Source: Prevotellaceae bacterium UBA2448
Lineage (GTDB): Bacteria; Bacteroidota; Bacteroidia; Bacteroidales; Bacteroidaceae
Assembly (NCBI GenBank): GCA_002342585.1
Contig: DDQG01000037.1
Span: forward strand, 17,385-53,141
Reading direction: 5' to 3'
DNA length: 35,757 bases
Shown: positions 23,646 to 30,407 of the stretch, one piece after another
How positions within the stretch are numbered: the first letter of the stretch is position 1
Layout of the letters: the number at the start of each line of letters is the position of its first letter
Notes under the pieces: model-generated
Told to the model about the DNA's origin: nothing
Seen by the model: only the letters and a program-made list of their open reading frames with translations
Databases searched by the model: none
Position numbers and translations under genes: made by a program

Positions 23646-24659
23646 ATGTACATTCTTGCTATAGAATCCAGTTGCGACGACACAAGTGCAGCAGTACTGC
23701 GCGATGGTATCCTGCTCAGCAACGTTACTGCCTCTCAGACCGTTCATGAAGCATGGGGTGGAGTAGTGCCCGAACTGGCAAGTCGTGCTCATCAGCAAAA
23801 TATAGTTCCTGTAGTAGATCATGCTCTGAAGAAAGCAGGCATCAGTAAATCCGACTTGAATGCCATAGCCTTCACTCGTGGTCCCGGACTGATGGGTTCC
23901 CTCATCGTCGGAGTCAGCTTCGCAAAGGGATTTGCACGCAGTCTCGGCATTCCTATGGTGGAAGTAAATCACCTGCAGGGACATGTACTCGCACATTTCA
24001 TTCGTGAAAGCGAAGATGATCACGACCAACCCACCTTCCCTTATCTCTGTCTCCTTGTTAGTGGTGGCAACTCACAGATTGTCAAGGTAAACAGCTACGA
24101 CAACATGGAGATTCTGGGACAGACTATCGACGATGCTGCAGGTGAGGCAATTGACAAGTGTTCTAAGGTGATGGGACTCGGTTACCCGGGTGGTCCTATC
24201 ATAGACCGTCTGGCTCGTCAGGGCAATCCTACAGCATTTGAATTCTCAAAACCCAATATAAAAGGTTACGACTACAGTTTCTCGGGTCTGAAGACTTCCT
24301 TCCTGTACAAACTGCAGGACTGGCAACGTGAAGACCCTGATTTCGTGGAGCACCACAAAGAAGACCTTGCTGCCAGTCTTGAGAAAACCATTGTCGATAT
24401 ACTCATGAAGAAACTGCGTCAGGCAGTCAAGGACACAGGCATTCGTCAGGTAGCTGTGGCCGGAGGTGTATCGGCAAATACCGGACTGCGTAATGCCTTC
24501 AAGGATCATGCCCGTCGTTACCATTGGAAGATATTCATCCCTAAGTTCTCCTATACCACAGATAATGCAGCCATGATAGGTATCACAGGCTTTTTCAAAT
24601 ATCAGGCAGGGGACTTTTGCGATATCGATGCCGAACCATTTGCAAGAATGCAACAATGA
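23646..24659 (+). CDS. tsaD: tRNA N6-threonylcarbamoyladenosine synthase TsaD
   Basis: A 337-aa ASKHA-fold protein that transfers the threonylcarbamoyl group to A37 of ANN-decoding tRNAs, with partners TsaB and TsaE (not in this window). Motifs are the N-terminal AIESSCDDTSAAV, the FTRGPGLMGSLIVG phosphate-binding block, metal-binding His109 and His113 in VNHLQGHVLAH, LLVSGGNSQIV, DDAAGEAIDKCSKVMGLGYP and VAGGVSANTGLR. Length is normal. Its stop TGA overlaps the rsmE ATG (24656-24659), so the two are translationally coupled. Confidence 0.97.
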   Translation: MYILAIESSCDDTSAAVLRDGILLSNVTASQTVHEAWGGVVPELASRAHQQNIVPVVDHALKKAGISKSDLNAIAFTRGPGLMGSLIVGVSFAKGFARSLGIPMVEVNHLQGHVLAHFIRESEDDHDQPTFPYLCLLVSGGNSQIVKVNSYDNMEILGQTIDDAAGEAIDKCSKVMGLGYPGGPIIDRLARQGNPTAFEFSKPNIKGYDYSFSGLKTSFLYKLQDWQREDPDFVEHHKEDLAASLEKTIVDILMKKLRQAVKDTGIRQVAVAGGVSANTGLRNAFKDHARRYHWKIFIPKFSYTTDNAAMIGITGFFKYQAGDFCDIDAEPFARMQQ

Positions 24660-25369
24660 AAGAAGTACGTTATTTTTACGTTCCCAATGCTACTCAGAGC
24701 AATTGCCTGCCTGACGAAGAGGCGCAGCATGCCATTCGTGTGCTTCGTATGTCCGAGGGCGATTCTATTGTTCTGCTCGATGGTGTAGGCAATTTCTACG
24801 ATGCTGTAATTACGGCTACGGACAAGCGCAACTGCCATTATAAGATTCTGTCTTCACGTCATGAAGACAAATACTGGCAGGGACACATCCACCTGGCTAT
24901 GGCTCCTACAAAGAATATAGACCGCACAGAGTGGACTGTGGAGAAAGCTACCGAGATAGGATTCGACGAACTCACCTTCCTCCGTTGTCAGTTTTCAGAA
25001 CGCACCCAGGTTAAGGATGACCGCATAGAACGAATCCTCGTTTCTGCTATGAAACAGAGTAAGAAGGCACAGAAACCTCTGCTCAATTCTCTTACCGACT
25101 TCCGTACCTTTATTCAGTCGCAGTCGGCAGTAAAACATAAGTTTATCTGCCATTGTTACGAAGGTGAAAAACCCCTTCTTCGCGATGTGCTGCCGAAGGG
25201 TGATGATGCACTTGTGATGATAGGTCCCGAAGGCGACTTCTCTATCGACGAAGTGCGTATGGCGGAAGCAGCAGGATTTCAGTCCGTAAGCCTTGGTGCA
25301 GCCCGTCTGCGTACCGAAACAGCAGCTCTCGTAGCTGTTCACCTAATGAATCTCAACAACTCCATTTAA
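24656..25369 (+). CDS. rsmE: 16S rRNA m3U1498 methyltransferase
   Basis: A 237-aa SPOUT-class methyltransferase that methylates N3 of U1498 in 16S rRNA using SAM. An N-terminal PUA-like region (MKEVRYFYVPNATQSNCLPD, then HAIRVLRMSEGD) precedes the knotted domain with EKATEIGFDELTFLRCQFSE, the SAM loop IGPEGDFSIDEV and the C-terminal SLGAARLRTETAALVAVH. The frame is open 13 codons upstream (24617), but those lie inside tsaD; the ATG at 24656 gives the family N-terminus and an ATGA overlap. The DUF4836 gene follows after 12 nt. Confidence 0.96.
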   Translation: MKEVRYFYVPNATQSNCLPDEEAQHAIRVLRMSEGDSIVLLDGVGNFYDAVITATDKRNCHYKILSSRHEDKYWQGHIHLAMAPTKNIDRTEWTVEKATEIGFDELTFLRCQFSERTQVKDDRIERILVSAMKQSKKAQKPLLNSLTDFRTFIQSQSAVKHKFICHCYEGEKPLLRDVLPKGDDALVMIGPEGDFSIDEVRMAEAAGFQSVSLGAARLRTETAALVAVHLMNLNNSI

Positions 25370-25381
25370 ATCTATAAGGTT

Positions 25382-26860
25382 ATGAAAAAAATCCTCCCTC
25401 TCATGCTTCTTTTGGTTCTTGTTTCATGTAGCAAGAACGAGTATGTCAATCTCATCCCAAAGGATGCCAGTTTCGTACTCTCTGTCGATGTAAAGTCTAT
25501 TACTGAGAAAGCAGACTTCACCAACTCACCTCTCTATCCTCAGTTTCTCGACTTGGTAAAGGGTTCTGCAAGCCATTCCGCAGAAGCAGTTCAGAGTTAT
25601 ATCGACGACCCTGCAAAGATGGGTATCGACTTCCGCGAACCAGTCTATCTGTTCCAGTCTGCCGATATGTACTGTATGGTTATGGCAGTTTATGACAAAG
25701 GCGACCTCGAAGATTTCTTAGAGACACTTCGCAAAGAAGGTGTTTGTGGAGAGATAGAAGAGTCCGACGGACTTTCTATTGCAAAATCACAACTTGGCTG
25801 TTATTTTGCTTTCAATAAGAAAGCCTTTCTCATAACAGCTCCTTCCGGTGGTCCTACTACACAAGAGTATTGTAAGCAGTTCTGCAAACGATTGTTCGAC
25901 CAGAAAGAGGAAGACAGTTTCCATCAGTCCGAAGCCTACTCTGAATTCGAGGACTTGAAGGGCGAACTTGCTTTCTATGCCGACCTTGCTGCTATGCCAC
26001 AGAATATGACTGACGAAATGAAGGCATGGCTTCCTGAGAATGTTCGTCACAACGACGTACAGCTCTTCTCTTCTTTCGTTGCTGAAAACGGCAAGGCTGT
26101 GTGGTCAACGGCTCTTCAGGGCAAGACAAAGAATGTCCAGAAACTTATCGAAGAGGGAAACAAATACCTCCAGCATATCGACGGAGAATTTCTTGAGTCT
26201 CCTATGCAGAACTTCTCTCTCTGGGCTTGTATGGGAGTGGAGAAAGGTGCCTTGCTTTCTATGCTTAAGGAGAGTGACACAGGTCGCCAGATGCTGCTTA
26301 TGATTAATCAGGCTATCGGTATAGAACAGATTCTGCGTCAGGTAGAGGGCGACGTAGCCCTTGTCCTGCCTCCATTCGACAAGAAGGGTGATATAAACGA
26401 CTTCCTCCTGTTTGCTGAGGTAGATGACGACGACTTCATGGACGATGTTGATTACTGGCAGAAGAGCATGAAGAGCTATGGTCTTACTATGACGAAGACT
26501 ATGGGTAAGAACTACGTAATCAGCGGTGATGACTTCTCTATCAACTGGGGTCTCGACGAAGATAAGATTTACTTCGCTACTCCTAAGATGTTTGCCACTA
26601 ACTCAGTAGCTACCCGAAGCGACGTACTCCTCTCTCATAAGGACGAAATCAAAGACTCCTACTTCTATATGTATATTAATGTGCCAGGACTCTTCCCAGC
26701 CGACCAGAAGCAGGCAAGTTCTTCATCTGTACTATCTGCCGACAAAGTCCTTGAGGACATCAGTTCTGTCGTCGTTCAGTCTAAGGAGTACGACAGCATG
26801 GACATCATCATCAATCTGACAGACCAGTCGCAAAACTTCCTGAAAGCTCTGTTTCAGTAA
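25382..26860 (+). CDS. DUF4836-family lipoprotein
   Basis: A 492-aa lipoprotein: the signal MKKILPLMLLLVLVSC ends at Cys16. The next segment, EYVNLIPKDASFVLSVDVKS, is the family hallmark, a 'P-x-D-A' strand also seen in eukaryotic-type DUF3352 proteins. The body matches the Bacteroidales DUF4836 family in length and style, with repeated long beta/alpha segments and acidic patches (FAEVDDDDFMDDVDYW). Function is unknown, and membrane-attached periplasmic location is expected. It sits in a tight run between rsmE (12 nt) and the ABC ATPase gene (27 nt), so it might be the periplasmic partner of that transporter; this is inference from position only. Confidence 0.75.
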   Translation: MKKILPLMLLLVLVSCSKNEYVNLIPKDASFVLSVDVKSITEKADFTNSPLYPQFLDLVKGSASHSAEAVQSYIDDPAKMGIDFREPVYLFQSADMYCMVMAVYDKGDLEDFLETLRKEGVCGEIEESDGLSIAKSQLGCYFAFNKKAFLITAPSGGPTTQEYCKQFCKRLFDQKEEDSFHQSEAYSEFEDLKGELAFYADLAAMPQNMTDEMKAWLPENVRHNDVQLFSSFVAENGKAVWSTALQGKTKNVQKLIEEGNKYLQHIDGEFLESPMQNFSLWACMGVEKGALLSMLKESDTGRQMLLMINQAIGIEQILRQVEGDVALVLPPFDKKGDINDFLLFAEVDDDDFMDDVDYWQKSMKSYGLTMTKTMGKNYVISGDDFSINWGLDEDKIYFATPKMFATNSVATRSDVLLSHKDEIKDSYFYMYINVPGLFPADQKQASSSSVLSADKVLEDISSVVVQSKEYDSMDIIINLTDQSQNFLKALFQ

Positions 26861-26887
26861 ATCATTTCTTTCGCATATAATTATATA

Positions 26888-27532
26888 ATGAATAGCATAC
26901 AACTCCTACACACCCTGCCCAATGTGTTTTCCGAGCGTACCGGTTTGCAGTCCGACGTATGGCAACAGACCGTCCGACTCGAGAAAGGGAAAGTATATCT
27001 CGTTGAGGCTAATTCGGGCACGGGTAAATCCTCTCTCTGCAGTTTCGTCTATGGTTATCGTACCGACTACTCGGGCGATATCCTGTTCGACGACGAGAAC
27101 ATACGCAATTTCTCCGTGAAGCGTTGGATAGACATTCGTCAGAACCACCTCTCACTCCTTTGGCAGGAACTGCGTTTGTTCCCCGAACTCACCTCTATGG
27201 AGAATGTGTTGATAAAAAACCGTCTTACCGACTTTCAGGAGCGCCAGCAGATAGATTACTGGTTCGATTGCCTCGGCATTGCCGATAAGAAAGACAGCCT
27301 CATAGGCCGCATGTCCTTCGGTCAGCAACAGCGCGTAGCAATGATTCGTGCCCTCTGCCAACCGTTCGACTTCATCTTCATCGACGAACCCATCTCCCAC
27401 CTCGACGACACCAACTCCCAGATAATGGCAGACATCCTCATGGACGAAGTACGCCGTCAGGGAGCAGCCGTCATCACCACCTCCATCGGTAAACACCTTC
27501 CCCTCCAGTACGATAAAATCCTACGACTTTAA
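26888..27532 (+). CDS. ABC transporter ATP-binding protein
   Basis: A 214-aa ATPase subunit, paired with the FtsX-like permease gene downstream. Walker A is EANSGTGKSS (Lys47), where Ala41 replaces the first Gly of GxxGxGKS. The Q-loop region is HLSLLWQELRLFPELTSMEN, the signature is MSFGQQQR in place of LSGGQQQR, Walker B is FDFIFIDEP, the D-loop is SHLDD, and TTS stands in the H-loop area without an obvious switch His at the usual spot; the His in IGKHLPLQ lies a few residues later. The shape resembles LolD/MacB/FtsE-type subunits that drive mechanotransmission rather than transport through the membrane. Unusual substitutions may reduce or retune ATP hydrolysis. Confidence 0.85.
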   Translation: MNSIQLLHTLPNVFSERTGLQSDVWQQTVRLEKGKVYLVEANSGTGKSSLCSFVYGYRTDYSGDILFDDENIRNFSVKRWIDIRQNHLSLLWQELRLFPELTSMENVLIKNRLTDFQERQQIDYWFDCLGIADKKDSLIGRMSFGQQQRVAMIRALCQPFDFIFIDEPISHLDDTNSQIMADILMDEVRRQGAAVITTSIGKHLPLQYDKILRL

Positions 27533-27577
27533 CGATAACGAAAACTTCGTACGAAAACCAAAACGAAAACGAAAACT
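27531..27577 (+). repeat. 47-nt AAAACG-rich block, copy B
   Basis: Identical to 23561-23607 except for one base (A to T at 27536). It overlaps the last two bases of the ABC ATPase stop codon and includes the palindrome TTCGTACGAA at 27546-27555. Confidence 0.85.
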
Positions 27578-27583
27578 TAATTA

Positions 27584-27611
27584 TGCATTATGCATTATGC
27601 ATTATGCATTA
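27584..27611 (+). repeat. TGCATTA heptamer array (4 exact units)
   Basis: Four perfect TGCATTA heptamers lie between the 47-nt block and a CTTTCAA array. They contain ATG codons that produce a spurious N-terminal extension of the downstream frame. Confidence 0.95.
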
Positions 27612-27625
27612 CCCAAAACTCTCAA

Positions 27626-27653
27626 CTTTCAACTTTCAACTTTCAACTTTCAA
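27626..27653 (+). repeat. CTTTCAA heptamer array (4 exact units)
   Basis: Four perfect CTTTCAA units end 8 nt before the permease ATG at 27662, the same distance as the matching array before tsaD. Confidence 0.95.
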
Positions 27654-27661
27654 CTAAAGTC

Positions 27662-28858
27662 ATGTCTCTTCTCTGGAAACTACTTCGTCAGCACATATCC
27701 ATCCCGCAGTTTGCAGGTTTCTTCTTTGCCAATCTCGTGGGAATGGTAATTATATTGCTCGGCACACAATTCTATACCGACGTACAGGCAATCTACGAAA
27801 GTGAAGACAGCTTCATGAAAGCCGACTACCTTATCATAAACAAAAAGATAGGAGCCATCACTATGCTCACAGGCAAGAGCGTGGCCTTTACCGAAGAGGA
27901 ACTCCAGGAGGTCGGCAGTCAGCCCTTCGTGGAGTCAGTCGGATTCTTCACTCCCAGTGCCTTCAACGTGCGTGCAGCCTTCGAAATGGAGGGACTCGCC
28001 AACATGTCCACCGATATGTTCTTCGAGTCTGTTCCCGACCGCTTTGTCGATGTAGCTTCCTCCCAGTGGCACTACGAACCCGGCAGTACCGAACTGCCCA
28101 TCATCCTGCCGAAAAACTACCTCGACCTCTACAACTTCGGTTATGCCTCCTCGCGTGGTATGCCAAAACTCTCTGAGGGCATCGTCGGAGCTGTCACCCT
28201 CCACATCACCATTCGTGGCAACGGAGAGAGTGGGGACTTCAACGGACGCATCGTAGGCTTCAGCGGACGCCTCAACACCATCCTCGTGCCTGAGTCGTTC
28301 ATGAAGTGGGCAAACAGCAAATACGTGGCAAAGAGCGTCGAACCCACACGTCTCATCCTTAAGGTAAGCAACCCTACCGACGACCGCATAGCTAAGTTTC
28401 TCTCCGACAAAGGATACGAAACCGACATCGCAAAACTCGATGCTTCCAAGACTACCTACATGCTTAGAGTGATAGTTGCAATAGTCATGGCTGTAGGATT
28501 AGTTATCAGTGCCTTGGCATTCTACATTCTGATGCTTTCTATCTACCTGCTTGTGGAGAAAAACTCCTACAAACTGGAGAACCTCCTCATCATCGGATAC
28601 AGTCCGCTTCGGGTATCTATGCCGTATCAGCTGCTCACTATCATCCTCAACGTTATGGTGCTCCTTATGGCATTCGGCATACTCCTGCTCGTGCGTAGCA
28701 TCTATCTCTCCGTCTTTGCCGGATTCTTCCCGCACGTAGCCCATCCGTCACTTCTGCCTTCACTCATTGTAGGCATCTGCATACTGCTTATCGTATCAAT
28801 CATCAACATCTGTGTTGTAAAAAATAAAGTAATGTCAATATGGAACAGGAAAGACTGA
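27662..28858 (+). CDS. FtsX/MacB-like ABC transporter permease
   Basis: A 398-aa inner-membrane permease. One N-terminal helix (about residues 15-36, QFAGFFFANLVGMVIILLGT) is followed by a large periplasmic domain (about 40-260) and three C-terminal helices (about 265-292, 319-344, 364-386). This 1+3 layout with a big periplasmic loop is the type VII (MacB/LolCE/FtsX) topology. The frame continues upstream to 27590, but those 24 codons are translated TGCATTA and CTTTCAA repeats; MSLLWKLLRQHIS at 27662 is the natural start. The cognate ATPase lies 129 nt upstream. Its 3' end overlaps the kinase/RapZ gene by 19 nt. The cargo is unknown; lipoprotein or envelope remodelling is possible. Confidence 0.85.
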   Translation: MSLLWKLLRQHISIPQFAGFFFANLVGMVIILLGTQFYTDVQAIYESEDSFMKADYLIINKKIGAITMLTGKSVAFTEEELQEVGSQPFVESVGFFTPSAFNVRAAFEMEGLANMSTDMFFESVPDRFVDVASSQWHYEPGSTELPIILPKNYLDLYNFGYASSRGMPKLSEGIVGAVTLHITIRGNGESGDFNGRIVGFSGRLNTILVPESFMKWANSKYVAKSVEPTRLILKVSNPTDDRIAKFLSDKGYETDIAKLDASKTTYMLRVIVAIVMAVGLVISALAFYILMLSIYLLVEKNSYKLENLLIIGYSPLRVSMPYQLLTIILNVMVLLMAFGILLLVRSIYLSVFAGFFPHVAHPSLLPSLIVGICILLIVSIINICVVKNKVMSIWNRKD

Positions 28859-30321
28859 TAACCCTCTATACCCAACACTTCGGAGCAGCTCCCGCCAGCA
28901 TTCAGCAACTGCCTGGTGCAGGCAGCAACCGTCGCTACTACCGCATCACATCGTCCGACGGCACAAGCTATATTGGTTGTATAGGCACCAGTGCTGAGGA
29001 AAACCGTTCCTTCATAGCTCTGGCTCGCCACCTCTATAGTCAGGGACTCTCCGTGCCGCAGGTGTTCTGTGCTTCCGACGACTGCAACGTTTATATCCAG
29101 CAGGACCTCGGATCAGTCTCCCTCTTCGACTACATAAAAGAGGGCAGGGAAGCCGGTGGCAACTACTCCGAAGCAGAACAGGCAGTGCTTCGTCAGGTTA
29201 TGAGCGACCTGCCCGACCTGCAGTTTCGTGGTGGTTCGCCCGACATCTTCCAGCATTGCTATCCGCAGGCAGAGATGGACAGCACATCAGTCATGTTCGA
29301 CCTCAACTACTTCAAATACTGTTTCCTGAAACTCAGTGGACTGGAATTCAATGAATACACCCTTCAGGCGGATTTCCAGCAACTCTGTGCCGACCTCCTT
29401 TCCGAAGATGCCGACACCTTCCTCTATCGCGACTTTCAGGCACGCAACGTAATGCTCCTCGACGGAAAACCCTATTATATCGACTTTCAGGGAGGGCGTC
29501 GCGGACCAATCTACTACGACGTGGCAAGTTTCCTCTGGCAGGCATCAGCCCGTTATGGTGATCAGTTGCGAAGTCAGCTCATCGACGTCTATTGGCACAA
29601 TCTGCAGCGCTACATCACCGCTGCCGACGCACCAGCCTGCTATCGAGGCATGACTAAAGAATGCTTCCTGCAGCGCCTCCACCTCTACGTCTTCTTCCGC
29701 ATCCTACAGGTACTCGGAGCCTATGGCTATCGCGGACTCTGGGAGAAGAAGCGTCACTTCATTGAAAGCATAGCTCCGGCACTCGACAACCTGCGCACAG
29801 AACTCCAGCGCGGTTCTGCCTCACCATATCCATATCTTCAGTCTGTGCTCCAGCAACTTACTGAGAACACCCCGAAGCAGCTCCTTGCTAAGATGGCTAC
29901 CCTCCAGCCGCACAAGCAACTCATCGTTCGCGTCTTCTCCTTCTCCTTCAAGAAAGGCATACCTGAAGACGCCTCAGGCAATGGTGGCGGATATGTCTTC
30001 GACTGCCGTTCTACCAACAACCCAGGTCGCTATGCCGAATACAAAACCATCACCGGACTCGACCAGCCCGTCATCGACTTCCTTGAGAAAGACGGAGAAA
30101 TCCTCCAGTTCCTCTCGCATATCTATCCGATTGTCGATTTCCACACCCAGCGCTGGCTCGACCGCGGCTTCTCCGACCTTCAGATCTCCTTCGGATGCAC
30201 CGGAGGTCAGCATCGTTCCGTCTATAGTGCCCAGCACGTAGCCGAACACCTCCACGAGAAATTTGGAGTCGAAGTGCACCTCTGCCACCGCGAGCAAGGC
30301 ATCACACAGATTCTTAAATAA
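28840..30321 (+). CDS. AmgK-like sugar kinase fused to RapZ C-terminal domain
   Basis: A 493-aa two-domain protein. Residues about 1-330 are an aminoglycoside-phosphotransferase-fold kinase: N-lobe LPGAGSNRRYYRITSSDG, catalytic-loop YRDFQARNVM (Asp198) and metal-binding YYIDFQGGR (Asp215). These resemble the anomeric amino-sugar kinase AmgK of cell-wall recycling. Residues about 356-493 match the RapZ C-terminal domain: VFSFSFKKGIP, VFDCRSTNNPG, TGLDQPVIDFLE and FGCTGGQHRSV (Cys453). In E. coli that domain senses amino-sugar metabolites and binds RNA. The RapZ N-terminal P-loop kinase domain is absent. No MurU-like nucleotidyltransferase gene is adjacent in the window. The start overlaps the permease gene by 19 nt. 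The joint role, amino-sugar phosphorylation with sensing, is inference. Confidence 0.85.
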   Translation: MEQERLITLYTQHFGAAPASIQQLPGAGSNRRYYRITSSDGTSYIGCIGTSAEENRSFIALARHLYSQGLSVPQVFCASDDCNVYIQQDLGSVSLFDYIKEGREAGGNYSEAEQAVLRQVMSDLPDLQFRGGSPDIFQHCYPQAEMDSTSVMFDLNYFKYCFLKLSGLEFNEYTLQADFQQLCADLLSEDADTFLYRDFQARNVMLLDGKPYYIDFQGGRRGPIYYDVASFLWQASARYGDQLRSQLIDVYWHNLQRYITAADAPACYRGMTKECFLQRLHLYVFFRILQVLGAYGYRGLWEKKRHFIESIAPALDNLRTELQRGSASPYPYLQSVLQQLTENTPKQLLAKMATLQPHKQLIVRVFSFSFKKGIPEDASGNGGGYVFDCRSTNNPGRYAEYKTITGLDQPVIDFLEKDGEILQFLSHIYPIVDFHTQRWLDRGFSDLQISFGCTGGQHRSVYSAQHVAEHLHEKFGVEVHLCHREQGITQILK

Positions 30322-30331
30322 TGGTTATTGG
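30289..30331 (+). repeat. 43-nt direct repeat, copy 1 (3' end of kinase/RapZ gene)
   Basis: Begins CGCGAGCAAGGCATCAC and encodes the C-terminus REQGITQILK plus stop. A near-copy with 38 of 43 identical bases lies at 32952-32994, on the far side of the C10 protease gene. All five differences are transitions. Confidence 0.9.
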
Positions 30332-30336
30332 TTATT
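30323..30336 (+). repeat. GGTTATT heptamer pair
   Basis: Two exact GGTTATT units directly after the stop codon, the same form as the end of the array at 10364-10405. Confidence 0.7.
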
Positions 30337-30359
30337 GACCTCAGCCATCAGCCTTCTTC

Positions 30360-30389
30360 CGTTATCGTTATCGTTTTCGTTTTCGTTAT
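30360..30389 (+). repeat. CGTTWT hexamer array (5 units)
   Basis: CGTTAT, CGTTAT, CGTTTT, CGTTTT, CGTTAT. On the other strand these are AAAACG/ATAACG units, so this is the inverted form of the hexamer family at 23561 and 27531. It lies between the kinase/RapZ and C10 protease stops. Confidence 0.8.
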
Positions 30390-30407
30390 TACAAACATAA
30401 TACATCG

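Noticed and set aside
24617..24655. Upstream extension of rsmE
   Set aside because: It lies within the tsaD coding end; the family N-terminus begins at 24656.
27590..27661. N-terminal extension of the permease frame (MHYALCITQNSQLS...)
   Set aside because: These 24 codons are translated TGCATTA and CTTTCAA heptamers. The transmembrane protein starts naturally at 27662.
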